A stretch of DNA of 64,000 nt from Bacillus sp. AFS015802 (lineage in GTDB: Bacteria > Bacillota > Bacilli > Bacillales > Bacillaceae_B). Location of the stretch: positions 76,308 through 140,307 of the forward strand of contig NZ_NTUP01000003.1 in NCBI RefSeq assembly GCF_002561455.1. The letters are read 5' to 3'. Under the pieces are notes generated by a model. The model was given only the letters and a program-made list of their open reading frames with translations. It ran no database searches and had not been told where the DNA came from. Positions 33,288 to 41,543 of the stretch are shown here, one piece after another. Each line of letters starts with the position of its first letter. The stretch's first letter is position 1. Made by a program: the position numbers and the translations under genes.

Positions 33288-33335
33288 GTTAAATGCTGAC
33301 TATCTATTTAAATCCCCGGCATTTAACGATATAAT
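33288..33335 (+). promoter_or_regulatory. Inverted repeat and -10 element upstream of degV
   Basis: GTTAAATGC (33288-33296) and GCATTTAAC (33319-33327) are perfect inverted 9-mers 22 bases apart, immediately followed by TATAAT (33330-33335). The arms would flank the -35 region, so the pair could be a split operator or a DNA hairpin. No regulator is known to me with this sequence. Confidence 0.4.
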
Positions 33336-33367
33336 ACTTATGATATGGTAGATAGGATGTGGCAAAA

Positions 33368-34210
33368 TTGACCAAAATTAAGATTGTAACAGACTCGACA
33401 GTAGATTTATCGGATGACATTGTAAAAGAATTGGATATTCATGTGGTTCCTCTGTCCATTTCCATTGATGGAGAAACATACTTAGATAGAGTAGATCTTT
33501 CGCCTTTAAGCTTTATTGAGAAAATGAAGGCTTCGAGGGAATTGCCGAAAAGTTCTCAACCTCCGGCAGGGTCGTTTGTTGAACTTTATGATGAATTAGG
33601 GAAAGACGGTTCTAACGTTTTATCCATACATATGACAGGTAATATGAGCGGGACCGTTCGCTCGGCAGAGTCTGCTGCAGACATGTCGACAGCAGATGTG
33701 ACCGTTGTGGATTCGCGTTTTATCTCCAAGGGATTGGGTTTTCAGGTGATTGAAGCGGCAAAGCTCGCTAAAGAAGGAAAGTCCATGGAAGAAATCCTTG
33801 CATCCATCGAAGAGATCCGTTCAAACACAAAGCTGTTTGTCGTCGTGGACACACTTGAAAATCTTGTGAAAGGCGGGAGGATCGGAAAAGGCCGTGCCAT
33901 GATTGGTTCCCTGCTCAATATCAAGCCGATCGCCTCATTAGAAGGAGCAGAGTATACTCCTGTTGCGAAAGTTCGAAGCCATTCACAGGTAGTGAAGTAC
34001 TTAACTTCACAGTTCGTGGATGACGTGAAAGGAAAGACCGTCCGCGGAGTAGGGCTCGTACACGCCGATGGACTGAATCTTGCGCAGAACCTGAAAGCCA
34101 AAATCATAGAAAAAACGGGGTACGATCAAATCGAAATCGCTCCGACGACACCGATTATCAGCACGCACACGGGTATCGGTGCGATCGGTTTTATGTACTA
34201 TACAGATTGA
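33368..34210 (+). CDS. degV: DegV family fatty-acid-binding protein
   Basis: 280-residue EDD-fold protein: IVTDSTVDLS, SSQPPAGSF, HMTGNMSGTVRSA, DTLENLVKGGRIG and THTGIGAIG are the lipid-cradle signatures. Probable fatty-acid carrier for a FakA-type kinase. Position next to ypmP matches the B. subtilis degV region. TTG 33368 with AGGA upstream is preferred because it gives the usual short N-terminus; GTG 33359 is an alternative. It is paralogous to the gene at 21263. Confidence 0.88.
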   Translation: MTKIKIVTDSTVDLSDDIVKELDIHVVPLSISIDGETYLDRVDLSPLSFIEKMKASRELPKSSQPPAGSFVELYDELGKDGSNVLSIHMTGNMSGTVRSAESAADMSTADVTVVDSRFISKGLGFQVIEAAKLAKEGKSMEEILASIEEIRSNTKLFVVVDTLENLVKGGRIGKGRAMIGSLLNIKPIASLEGAEYTPVAKVRSHSQVVKYLTSQFVDDVKGKTVRGVGLVHADGLNLAQNLKAKIIEKTGYDQIEIAPTTPIISTHTGIGAIGFMYYTD

Positions 34211-34218
34211 TGACAGAA

Positions 34219-34253
34219 AGACGAAAGGGAATAAATCCTTTTCGTCTTTTTTG
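34219..34253 (+). terminator. Rho-independent terminator after degV
   Basis: AGACGAAAGG pairs with CCTTTTCGTCT around AATAAAT, then T6. Confidence 0.88.
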
Positions 34254-34267
34254 CCTTCATAAAAAAT

Positions 34268-34292
34268 AGACAGCAGGACAAGCCTGCTGTCT
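34268..34292 (-). terminator. Terminator of the PCYCGC lipoprotein gene
   Basis: AGACAGCAGG pairs perfectly with CCTGCTGTCT around ACAAG; on the minus strand TATTTTTT follows. The stem begins at the stop codon. Confidence 0.88.
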
Positions 34293-34783
34293 TATGAAGG
34301 CATCGGTGTAGGTGTTGGCTTTGCATAACCTTCTTTATATTGCTCATCGATAAAAGTCCTGATTTGTTTGATGGATTCACCATTTTTATATTTCACGATG
34401 GATTCCGCTGCAATTTTTAAGCAAAGTTCACATCTGGTTCCGTGGTCATCCCAAACGACCTTATCTCCCTCGGTTTTATAAACGAAGCAATTAAGGTTGC
34501 TTTCGTGTCCGGCAGAATCTCCGCATCCACAGTAGCAGGGAATATATTTTAGCAGGTCGGGATTTTTAGCGGCGGATGAATAGATGAGTTTCATATTATC
34601 ATCCTTACCGTCAAGAAAAGAGGGAAGGATTTCAACAGAATCCGTTTCCTCTCGGATATCCCCATTTGCCGCAGTATGATTATGATCATGTTGGGCTTCT
34701 TCCTTTTGTTCACTCGAACAACCGGCAAGGATCCCTAGTAAACTGATCACAAGCGTGAAATACAATAAAAGATTTTTCTTCAT
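34292..34783 (-). CDS. PCYCGC-motif lipoprotein
   Basis: 163 residues with a lipoprotein signal: hydrophobic stretch then LAGC lipobox at about residue 20. The mature part begins with a His-rich segment (HDHNHTAANG), then the hallmark PCYCGCG with further Cys in LNCF and RCELCLK. Six Cys plus His suggest metal or haem/thiol chemistry at the outer membrane face. The family (PCYCGC domain) has no established function. ATG 34783 follows AAAGGTGA. Confidence 0.82.
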   Translation of the reverse strand: MKKNLLLYFTLVISLLGILAGCSSEQKEEAQHDHNHTAANGDIREETDSVEILPSFLDGKDDNMKLIYSSAAKNPDLLKYIPCYCGCGDSAGHESNLNCFVYKTEGDKVVWDDHGTRCELCLKIAAESIVKYKNGESIKQIRTFIDEQYKEGYAKPTPTPMPS

Positions 34784-35004
34784 ATCATTCACCTTTCGTT
34801 TTGGCTGTATAGTCATTGTACCAATTAAGTGTATGCGGGTTTGTACCAATTCTTGATGATTTTATGAATATTGTTGCGACCTCATAACCGCATCCATCAT
34901 ATCATAGAAATATAATAGATAAGAAGTGCTTACTCATGAAACGGTAACCGGAAGCTTCCTTATTATCCATATGCATGATCATAGGCGAAAGGGAGTGTCT
35001 GTCA

Positions 35005-35982
35005 TTGTCTGCCAAGAAAAAAGTATTGGTGTTTTCAGATTTTGGAATCGATGATATCGTTGCGGTCCTGTATGCTTATTATAGCGATACGATCGAAATC
35101 GTCGGGATTGTATCGGATTATGGAAATGTTTCCAGAGAAGATGCACTGAAAAATGTGAAATACCTGCAAAGCATAACCGGGATAACGAATATCCCGGTGA
35201 TCGGTGGAGCGGTTTCAGGGTTGACCGGCACACAGCCACTATTCTATCCCGAGGTTCATGGGGTGGCAGGTCTCGGGCCGATCACTCCTGAAGGGATTGA
35301 ATTTAATCCTTCTGACATCAGTGAGAATTTCTATGAGGTCAAGCAACTCATTGACCAATATGCCGGAGAAATATATATATACTCTGCAGGTCGATTAACC
35401 TCTTTGGCCACGGCCTTTGTTTTATATCCCGAAACGATGAAAAAAGTGAAAGAGTTTTATGTGATGGGCGGGGCATTCAACGTTCCGGGAAATGTTACCC
35501 CGTCGGCAGAAGCCAATTTCTATGGAGATCCTTACGCTGCCAATATCTTGATTCAGCTTGCACCGAAGAAAATACACCTCATCCCGCTGGATGTTACAAT
35601 GTATGCACTCATTACCCCTCTCATGATCGATCAGCTGCATGAATTCTATGTGAAATCAGGTGATAAGGTCGGAATGATCATCAAACCGATGGTGGATTAT
35701 TACTATGAGTTTTACAAGAAGACTTACCCTGATATATCTGGAAGCCCCCTACATGATTTGCTCGCTATGTGGGCCCTGGCCGATGGGGACAAAATGGTGT
35801 TCGAGGAAGTGCCGATCCGTGTGGCCGTCAATACTGGCTGCACTTTTGGCCAAAGCATCGGGGATTTTAGGAAGTCTTCAGAGAAAGCACCGTGGCCCGT
35901 TCATAAAATCGCGAAACAATTCCATTATGGTGAATTCATTACTGAAGTATTTGCGACCTTGCAATCAGGTCCGAGCAGATAG
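35005..35982 (+). CDS. Nucleoside hydrolase family protein
   Basis: 325-residue inosine-uridine-preferring hydrolase fold that cleaves ribonucleosides to base and ribose. The Ca2+-binding N-terminal motif, usually DxDPGxDD, is here SDFGIDD: the first Asp is replaced by Phe, while the later Asp residues remain. NFYGDPYAANI and HDLLAMWAL are other family landmarks. TTG 35005 follows GGGAGTG; the upstream ATG at 34975 lacks a site. The altered metal motif makes activity uncertain. Confidence 0.8.
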   Translation: MSAKKKVLVFSDFGIDDIVAVLYAYYSDTIEIVGIVSDYGNVSREDALKNVKYLQSITGITNIPVIGGAVSGLTGTQPLFYPEVHGVAGLGPITPEGIEFNPSDISENFYEVKQLIDQYAGEIYIYSAGRLTSLATAFVLYPETMKKVKEFYVMGGAFNVPGNVTPSAEANFYGDPYAANILIQLAPKKIHLIPLDVTMYALITPLMIDQLHEFYVKSGDKVGMIIKPMVDYYYEFYKKTYPDISGSPLHDLLAMWALADGDKMVFEEVPIRVAVNTGCTFGQSIGDFRKSSEKAPWPVHKIAKQFHYGEFITEVFATLQSGPSR

Positions 35983-36085
35983 GGATCATTCCTAAACAAG
36001 GTTGACCGCTTGATGAGTGTATGGATGTTTTACCAGGGTATAACCGTGATATAATACTATGTAAAGAGTAAGCGAGGTGACGTAT

Positions 36086-36916
36086 ATGAAAAAAATAACC
36101 GTTCTCATGCTCGCTTTTGTTTTTTTTCTGTCGGGATGTTCGTTAGAAGATGCTGCTGATCATATTACAAGGGAAGTATCCAACTGGGATAAAGAAATGC
36201 CCAATGAAACATTTCTGCCGAAGAACTTAAAGGTGGTTTCAATAGGGGATTCACTGACTCAAGGTGTGGGTGACAGTACAAAAAATGGCGGGTATGTCCC
36301 ATATTTGGAAAAAAGCCTGGAGTCATTGGACGGGATTAAGGATGCCCAGTTTCATAACTATGGAGTCAGGGGAAACCGTACAGATCAATTATTAAAAAGA
36401 CTGAAGAAGGAAGATGTGAAAGCATCCATCCAGGAGTCAGATTTAGTGATGATCACCATCGGTGGAAACGATGTGATGAAAATTTTCCGTGAAAATTTAT
36501 CACACTTGAAGTTAGAGGTATTTCAGGAGGAAAAACGGCAATATGAACTCCGGTTACAAGAAATCATTGAAACGATCAGACAATATAACCCGGAAGCCGG
36601 CATCGTGCTGGTAGGTTTGTACAATCCATTTAACACTTGGTTTTCAGATATCGATGAGGTCAATCAAGTGATCCAGACATGGAACGAAGCAAGCAGGCAG
36701 GTACTGTCGGGGTATGATAAGACACTATTTGTGAAGATCGAGGATTTATTCATTGATGCAGGAGATACCTTATTATATGAAGATTACTTTCATCCTAACG
36801 ATGAGGGGTACAAATTGATCGCAGATCGAATGTTTACGGATTTGGCAAACGGGAAAACATTAGCTGTATTGACAGATAAAAGAGATACTGGTGAGGAAGA
36901 GGAGCAGCCGTCATGA
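36086..36916 (+). CDS. ypmR: SGNH/GDSL-family lipoprotein (YpmR)
   Basis: 276-residue lipoprotein (lipobox FLSGC at about residues 14-18). SGNH hydrolase blocks are VSIGDSLTQGVGD (Ser), a Gly in the second block, GGND (Asn) and DYFHPND (Asp-His). Lipase/esterase or acyl-glycan esterase on the outer face. ATG 36086 follows GCGAGGTGA. The stop overlaps the ypmS start, as in B. subtilis. Confidence 0.88.
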   Translation: MKKITVLMLAFVFFLSGCSLEDAADHITREVSNWDKEMPNETFLPKNLKVVSIGDSLTQGVGDSTKNGGYVPYLEKSLESLDGIKDAQFHNYGVRGNRTDQLLKRLKKEDVKASIQESDLVMITIGGNDVMKIFRENLSHLKLEVFQEEKRQYELRLQEIIETIRQYNPEAGIVLVGLYNPFNTWFSDIDEVNQVIQTWNEASRQVLSGYDKTLFVKIEDLFIDAGDTLLYEDYFHPNDEGYKLIADRMFTDLANGKTLAVLTDKRDTGEEEEQPS

Positions 36917-37500
36917 AGAACAAATGGAAGGTAGGATTTTTTGTCCTTTTAGGTATGATCATCCTGGGATTCGTCATCATCGTGTCCATGATCTTTATGC
37001 CTGTAAAGGATGATGCCCTGCCTAAGGACAATCAAAATACCAATCAACAAGTAGGGTTCAATGTAGAGACCAACAAAAAGGACTTAAATCTCATTATTGA
37101 ACACTATATTGAAGAAGAAGGAATGAAGGGACCGGTGGATTACGACGTTCAGCTCAAGGATGATGTTGAACTTCTCGGCTCCGTCCCAGTCTTCACTTCA
37201 AACCTGGACTTTAAGCTGGATTTCGAACCGAAGGCGCTTGAAAATGGTGACATTCTCTTGAAGCAGAAATCCATCTCAGTAGGTTCACTGAATCTTCCGG
37301 TTTCCTATGTCCTAAAGGTGATCAGGGATTCGTATAATTTCCCTGACTGGGTGAAAATCCAACCCAATGATGAATTGATTTACGTTTCACTGCAGGACAT
37401 GAAGTTGAAAAGCGATATTAAAGTACGGGCAAATGAATTCAACCTGAAGGAAGATGATATTTCATTCAGATTGCTGGTTCCTGTGGACCGTGCCCAATAA
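36913..37500 (+). CDS. ypmS: DUF2140 membrane-anchored protein (YpmS)
   Basis: 195 residues with an N-terminal transmembrane helix (about 6-28) and an extracellular beta-rich domain containing repeated 'GSVPVF...F.L.FEPKALENGDI' typical of DUF2140. It is always paired with YpmR and may present or help that hydrolase. ATGA overlap with ypmR. Confidence 0.82.
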   Translation: MKNKWKVGFFVLLGMIILGFVIIVSMIFMPVKDDALPKDNQNTNQQVGFNVETNKKDLNLIIEHYIEEEGMKGPVDYDVQLKDDVELLGSVPVFTSNLDFKLDFEPKALENGDILLKQKSISVGSLNLPVSYVLKVIRDSYNFPDWVKIQPNDELIYVSLQDMKLKSDIKVRANEFNLKEDDISFRLLVPVDRAQ

Positions 37501-37543
37501 AGAAAAGGTGACTTCCATGGAGAAGTCACCTTTTTCTTTGGAA
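37499..37543 (+). terminator. Rho-independent terminator after ypmS
   Basis: AAAGAAAAGGTGACTTC pairs with GAAGTCACCTTTTTCTTT around a short loop. Confidence 0.9.
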
Positions 37544-37566
37544 CAGCTCTTTTTTGGTCGAAGAAA

Positions 37567-38307
37567 TTACCCTTTTAGTAGGAGTGCTTCCAGTTCAGGG
37601 GTTCCGTTTGCCAATCCGACGGCTACGATCGTATAGGCTTGATTAGGGCTCAGTTTCACATTCGGAACGCTTAACACACTGTTTTTACTTCCGGCGACCC
37701 GGGCCTCGAGATTAACGGTCATCGGGGTTAATCCGAGATAATCGGTCGCTTGTTTGAAGGAGATATCCGGGAATATGACATCCCCGCCTTTTACTGCGAT
37801 ATCAACGGCCGGGGCGTCAGGAGAAAGGTGAATGAATTTCACCTTTGTTTCTCCCGTAGGGACAGTCGGGTCGTCGAGATATGGAAGCAATTGCATTTTA
37901 TTCAGTGTCCCTACTGCTGCAAGGGTATATATTTTTCCTGGATCGATTTTTACTTTTTTACTAATGACAGTCGTCACACTTGTTCCTGCTGGATATACAT
38001 CAATATGATACTTACCGGCAGGTAGTGTTAAGTAGTCGCTTACATCTTTGAAGGCTACATCCCGCAGTACACGATTACCATTTACATATACATCAACATT
38101 CGGTGCATCAGGGACGGCGTGTAACACGCGTACATAAGATGGCTGGGTGGAGGTTGTCATGTCAGCCCGCTGCGCCTGCATGGCAAGCCTCATATACTTA
38201 AGATGCTTCTGATAATAATGCACGTGCATGGATGGATCAGTATATTTATAATAACCGGATAATAAGTCATACATCGCCGCTTTCGTTAAATAATCATGTT
38301 GGCTCAT
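37567..38307 (-). CDS. Protein with two DUF4397 domains
   Basis: 246 residues. A 55-residue N-terminal helix-rich part is followed by two similar beta domains: VRVLHAVPDAPNVDVYVNG (about residue 58) and VKFIHLSPDAPAVDIAVKG (about 158), the DUF4397 signature. No signal peptide is seen, although family members are often secreted or surface-linked, so the protein may be a spore or cytosolic protein. ATG behind AGGGAGAG. Function unknown. Confidence 0.82.
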   Translation of the reverse strand: MSQHDYLTKAAMYDLLSGYYKYTDPSMHVHYYQKHLKYMRLAMQAQRADMTTSTQPSYVRVLHAVPDAPNVDVYVNGNRVLRDVAFKDVSDYLTLPAGKYHIDVYPAGTSVTTVISKKVKIDPGKIYTLAAVGTLNKMQLLPYLDDPTVPTGETKVKFIHLSPDAPAVDIAVKGGDVIFPDISFKQATDYLGLTPMTVNLEARVAGSKNSVLSVPNVKLSPNQAYTIVAVGLANGTPELEALLLKG

Positions 38308-38401
38308 CCGTATCTCTCCCTTTTCTGTATTAACACAATAGAATATGCCGGAAAGGAAAAATGGTGAAAGGACCTATTTTTTCAAAAATCAAAAATATGC
38401 C

Positions 38402-38430
38402 TTGCAATCGAGATGAAAATATTGGATAAT
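38402..38430 (+). promoter_or_regulatory. Sigma-A promoter of the attenuated RsgA-type gene
   Basis: TTGCAA (38402-38407), exactly 17 bases, GATAAT (38425-38430). Predicted start of transcription about 38437, giving a leader of about 200 nt before the GTPase gene. Confidence 0.72.
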
Positions 38431-38463
38431 GAAGGTACTAATTGAGAAAGTGGGTGATGTCAT

Positions 38464-38553
38464 ATGAACCTATCATTAATGGAGCTAACGTCTAATGTAA
38501 ATACGCAGCATATTGGTTCTTCACGTCAACTCACTTTATACGGGATGATTTAA
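38464..38553 (+). CDS. 29-codon leader peptide
   Basis: ATG at 38464 is five bases after GGTGAT within AAAGTGGGTGAT, a close match to the full anti-Shine-Dalgarno. The peptide begins MNLSLMELTSNVNTQHIGSS and ends in LTLYGMI. Codons 17-23 form one arm of a long antiterminator (38514-38530), so progress of the ribosome decides whether that arm is free. The peptide is probably regulatory rather than functional as a protein. Confidence 0.6.
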   Translation: MNLSLMELTSNVNTQHIGSSRQLTLYGMI

Positions 38554-38626
38554 TTTTTCATTTTTATTTCTTCTACAATGAAAAATCCGTTGATGTGGGG
38601 AACCACGCAATGGATTTTTTATTTTT
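38514..38626 (+). promoter_or_regulatory. Ribosome-mediated transcription attenuator (antiterminator/terminator)
   Basis: Terminator: AAAAATCCGTTG (38581-38592) pairs with CAATGGATTTTT (38608-38619; one G-T), capped by GTGG-GGAA-CCAC, followed by TTTTTTATTTTT. Antiterminator: 38514-38530 pairs with 38589-38605 over 17 consecutive base pairs (three G-T), taking the upper part of the terminator. The two folds exclude each other, and the upstream arm lies within the leader ORF. Early ribosome stalling would free the arm and permit read-through into the GTPase gene; complete translation would favour termination. Base pairing was checked by hand; the mechanism is inferred. Confidence 0.72.
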
Positions 38627-38639
38627 GGGAGGAAACAAG

Positions 38640-39668
38640 GTGAATAATAGAGAAACAGTTTTTGAAATGATGAACCACCTGACAGAAGATGGCCATATAT
38701 TGGGAAGGGTCGTGACCGAGCAAAGGGGTGCCTTTATGGTCATGACAAAAACAGGCGAAGTACTGAGTAAGATTTCCGGAAAGCTCAGATTTGAAACCGT
38801 CCAGCGAGAAGATCTTCCCGCCGTAGGGGACTGGGTCCACCTAAGCGGGGAAGGGGCCATCATTGAAAAAGTATTGCCGCGTACCAGTAAATTTTCAAGA
38901 AAAAAAGCAGGAAATGAAGCAGAAGAGCAGATTATTGCAACGAATATCGACACTGTATTCATCCTTTCTTCATTAAATGATGACTTGAACCATAAACGGA
39001 TGGAGCGCTATCTGCTTCTCTGCTGGGAAAGCGGGGCAAACCCAGTCATCGTCCTGACGAAGGCCGATACATGTACTGAAATAGAAGAGAAAAAAAGGGA
39101 AGTGGAAGACACGCTGCTTGGGGTGAAGGTCATTACCATCAGCGCCGTGAATCAAGAGGGAATCGAAGAACTGCTCCCATACCTGGATAAGGGGAAGACA
39201 GTTGCCCTCGTCGGTTCCTCGGGTGTGGGAAAATCCACGTTAACCAACCTCCTTGTAGGTTATGACGTCCAGAAGACGAAGGAAATAAGGGAATCCGATG
39301 ATAAAGGCCGGCATACAACAACCCACCGGGAGTTGTTTTTATTGGAAAATGGTGCTTCGATCATCGATACACCCGGGATGAGGGAAATCCAACTATGGCA
39401 GGGGCAGGAAGGGTTATCAACCCACTATAAGGACGTTGAGGAATACGCCCTTCATTGCCGATTCAGTGATTGCCGTCATGAAGATGAGCCCGGCTGCGGG
39501 ATTCAGATGGCGATTGAAGAAGGCAGCCTGTCCGTGGAAAGGTTCGAACACTACCAGAAGCTCCAACGGGAGATCGCTTATATGGAGAGACGCGGGAATA
39601 AGCGGCTCGAGTCATTGGAACGGAAGAAGTGGAAAAGTATCGGAAAACAGAGGAAACTTAAATATTGA
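38640..39668 (+). CDS. RsgA-type ribosome small-subunit GTPase (second type)
   Basis: 342-residue circularly permuted GTPase. An N-terminal OB domain (about 1-85) precedes the permuted G motifs: TKAD (G4) comes before GSSGVGKST (G1) and DTPGMRE (G3); a C-terminal zinc region HCRFSDCRHEDEPGC binds the metal. RsgA helps late 30S assembly. B. subtilis-type genomes have a main rsgA (yloQ) near prpC-prkC; the context here differs, so this is probably a paralogue. GTG 38640 follows GGGAGGAAA, placed just after the terminator. Confidence 0.85.
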   Translation: MNNRETVFEMMNHLTEDGHILGRVVTEQRGAFMVMTKTGEVLSKISGKLRFETVQREDLPAVGDWVHLSGEGAIIEKVLPRTSKFSRKKAGNEAEEQIIATNIDTVFILSSLNDDLNHKRMERYLLLCWESGANPVIVLTKADTCTEIEEKKREVEDTLLGVKVITISAVNQEGIEELLPYLDKGKTVALVGSSGVGKSTLTNLLVGYDVQKTKEIRESDDKGRHTTTHRELFLLENGASIIDTPGMREIQLWQGQEGLSTHYKDVEEYALHCRFSDCRHEDEPGCGIQMAIEEGSLSVERFEHYQKLQREIAYMERRGNKRLESLERKKWKSIGKQRKLKY

Positions 39669-39672
39669 ACAG

Positions 39673-39708
39673 AAGAGTGACCCTTTAATGGAGGGCACTC
39701 TTTTTTTA
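39673..39708 (+). terminator. Rho-independent terminator after the RsgA-type gene
   Basis: AGAGTGACCCT pairs with AGGGCACTCT (one mismatch), then T7. Confidence 0.85.
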
Positions 39709-39847
39709 ATGAACAAAGGGAAGGGATTTTCAAACCGTAGACTAAACCGTTTCAGCAAGCTTAATACTTTCCCTTTTTAAAGGGAATGCGTTAAAATCTC
39801 ATACAAAGGGAATAGTGAAAGAGAATGAGATGGAAAGGATGATGAAC

Positions 39848-40390
39848 ATGTCAGAGGCTTCAACGTATGAAAAAGCCACCTTTGCCGGCGGGTGTTTCTG
39901 GTGCATGGTGAAACCGTTTGATGAACAGCCCGGAATAGGCAGTGTCATATCAGGATACACAGGGGGCCACGTTCCCAATCCGTCCTATAAGGAAGTGTGC
40001 AGTGAAACGACTGGTCATTATGAGGCGGTCCAAATTGAATATGACCCGTCTATTTTTCCTTATGAGAAGTTATTAGAAGTGTACTGGCAGCAAATCGACC
40101 CGACAGATCCCGGTGGACAGTTCTTTGATCGCGGACAATCGTATAAGACGGTCATCTTCTACCATGATGAAGAGCAGAAACGGTTGGCAGAAGAGTCCAA
40201 GAAGAGGCTGGGACAGTCAGGGATTTTTTCAAAGCCCATCGCTACAGAGATCTTGCCAGCTAAGGAATTTTATCCTGCAGAAGACTATCATCAGGATTAT
40301 TATAAGAAGAATCCCGGTCATTATAATCGATACAGCAGGGGATCAGGAAGAGTTGCGTTTATTGAAAATCATTGGGGGGAAAAGAAATGA
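39848..40390 (+). CDS. msrA: Peptide-methionine (S)-S-oxide reductase
   Basis: 180-residue MsrA that repairs the S-epimer of methionine sulfoxide. Active-site Cys16 in FAGGCFWCM, and [22 protein letters not shown] landmarks. ATG 39848 follows GAAAGGA at eight bases; in-frame upstream ATGs are possible. Stop overlaps msrB by four bases, so the two repair enzymes are co-expressed. Confidence 0.95.
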   Translation: MSEASTYEKATFAGGCFWCMVKPFDEQPGIGSVISGYTGGHVPNPSYKEVCSETTGHYEAVQIEYDPSIFPYEKLLEVYWQQIDPTDPGGQFFDRGQSYKTVIFYHDEEQKRLAEESKKRLGQSGIFSKPIATEILPAKEFYPAEDYHQDYYKKNPGHYNRYSRGSGRVAFIENHWGEKK

Positions 40391-40809
40391 GTAAAGAGGA
40401 TCTTAAGAAAAAGTTAACACCCGAACAATATGATGTCACCCAGAATAATGGGACGGAGCCTCCGTTTAGAAACGAATATTGGAATACGTTCGAAGAAGGC
40501 ATCTATGTTGATGTCGTTTCAGGAAAACCTCTCTTCAGCTCCAAGGACAAATACGATGCCGGTTGTGGTTGGCCAAGCTTCACCAAACCGATTGATGAAG
40601 AGGAAATATCAGAAAAAGAAGATAGAAGTCACTTTATGGTAAGGACGGAAGTGAGAAGCAAGGATGCGGATTCTCACCTGGGTCACGTGTTCAATGACGG
40701 TCCTGGACCGACAAAACTTCGTTACTGCATCAATTCCGCCGCTCTCAGATTCATTCCTGCAGAGAAGCTTGAAGAAGAAGGGTACGGAAGTTATAAGAAG
40801 TTATTTTAA
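40387..40809 (+). CDS. msrB: Peptide-methionine (R)-S-oxide reductase
   Basis: 140-residue MsrB for the R-epimer. Catalytic Cys in [11 protein letters not shown], with CGWPSF and [13 protein letters not shown]. The zinc-binding CxxC pairs of many MsrB proteins are missing, as in B. subtilis MsrB. ATGA overlap with msrA. Confidence 0.95.
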   Translation: MSKEDLKKKLTPEQYDVTQNNGTEPPFRNEYWNTFEEGIYVDVVSGKPLFSSKDKYDAGCGWPSFTKPIDEEEISEKEDRSHFMVRTEVRSKDADSHLGHVFNDGPGPTKLRYCINSAALRFIPAEKLEEEGYGSYKKLF

Positions 40810-40822
40810 CATAATGAATTGC

Positions 40823-40851
40823 TGTGAAAACATTCACATATGTGCTACAAT
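40823..40851 (+). promoter_or_regulatory. FNR/CRP-type palindrome over a promoter of the PTS IIA gene
   Basis: TGTGA-AAACAT-TCACA (40823-40838) is a perfect TGTGA-N6-TCACA site, followed by an extended -10 TGCTACAAT (40843-40851). With a start near 40858 the centre lies at about -27.5, so binding would block RNA polymerase rather than recruit it. The palindrome CACATATGTG (40835-40844) overlaps, and a related TACATATGTG recurs at 40876-40885. This is the second such site in the window (see 2498-2513). Confidence 0.45.
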
Positions 40852-40919
40852 GAATCTCTCATGTTTACATTGAGTTACATATGTGTATTTAAAAAATATG
40901 ATTAGGAAGGTGAATGAAG

Positions 40920-41420
40920 ATGCTTAAAAAGCTTTTTGGCAAAAAAGAAGAGGCACCTAAAACAATCAATGCCGTAGCACCCTTAACGGGTACCGTGAAA
41001 TCTCTTGAAGAGGTTCCGGATCCAGTGTTTTCCCAAAAGATGATGGGAGATGGTATCGCCATCGATCCGACGGTGGGAAAGGTCGTTTCACCAGTAGACG
41101 GGGAGATCATGCAGCTCTTCCCGACAAAACACGCAGTCGGCATCAAGGCGAAGAACGGTGCTGAAATTTTGATTCATATCGGACTTGAAACCGTTTCGAT
41201 GAACGGTGAAGGCTTTGAAGCCCATATTTCAGAAGGTTCAAAAGTCAGCGTCGGAGATCCATTGATTACGTATGACCTTGAGCTTGTAAAAGAAAAGGCT
41301 AAAAGCACGATCACACCGATCATCATCACAAATGGTGATGATATGGGCGATGTCGTGAAAAAAGACGTGGCAAGCGTGACAGCAGGACAGGAAGAAGTAT
41401 TGGAGATTTCTTCAAAATAA
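40920..41420 (+). CDS. PTS glucose-type IIA component
   Basis: 166-residue free-standing EIIA(Glc)-like protein. The phosphoryl-accepting His is in ILIHIGLETVSMNG, the second active-site His in PTKHAVGIK. It receives phosphate from HPr and gives it to an EIIB on a sugar permease. No permease gene is adjacent, so it likely serves several IICB proteins in trans. ATG 40920 follows AGGAAGGTG at seven bases. Confidence 0.92.
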   Translation: MLKKLFGKKEEAPKTINAVAPLTGTVKSLEEVPDPVFSQKMMGDGIAIDPTVGKVVSPVDGEIMQLFPTKHAVGIKAKNGAEILIHIGLETVSMNGEGFEAHISEGSKVSVGDPLITYDLELVKEKAKSTITPIIITNGDDMGDVVKKDVASVTAGQEEVLEISSK

Positions 41421-41428
41421 TGAAGAGC

Positions 41429-41462
41429 GAAAAGACCGGTGAAAGTTGCCGGTCTTTTTTTA
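41429..41462 (+). terminator. Rho-independent terminator after the IIA gene
   Basis: AAAAGACCGG pairs with CCGGTCTTTT, T6 following. Confidence 0.9.
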
Positions 41463-41543
41463 TGGGTTAAACTGTTTAAATGGAAAGGGCTGGTAGACTA
41501 CGACACAACCTTCACCCTTATCAAAATCCATCCACTATCTCCG

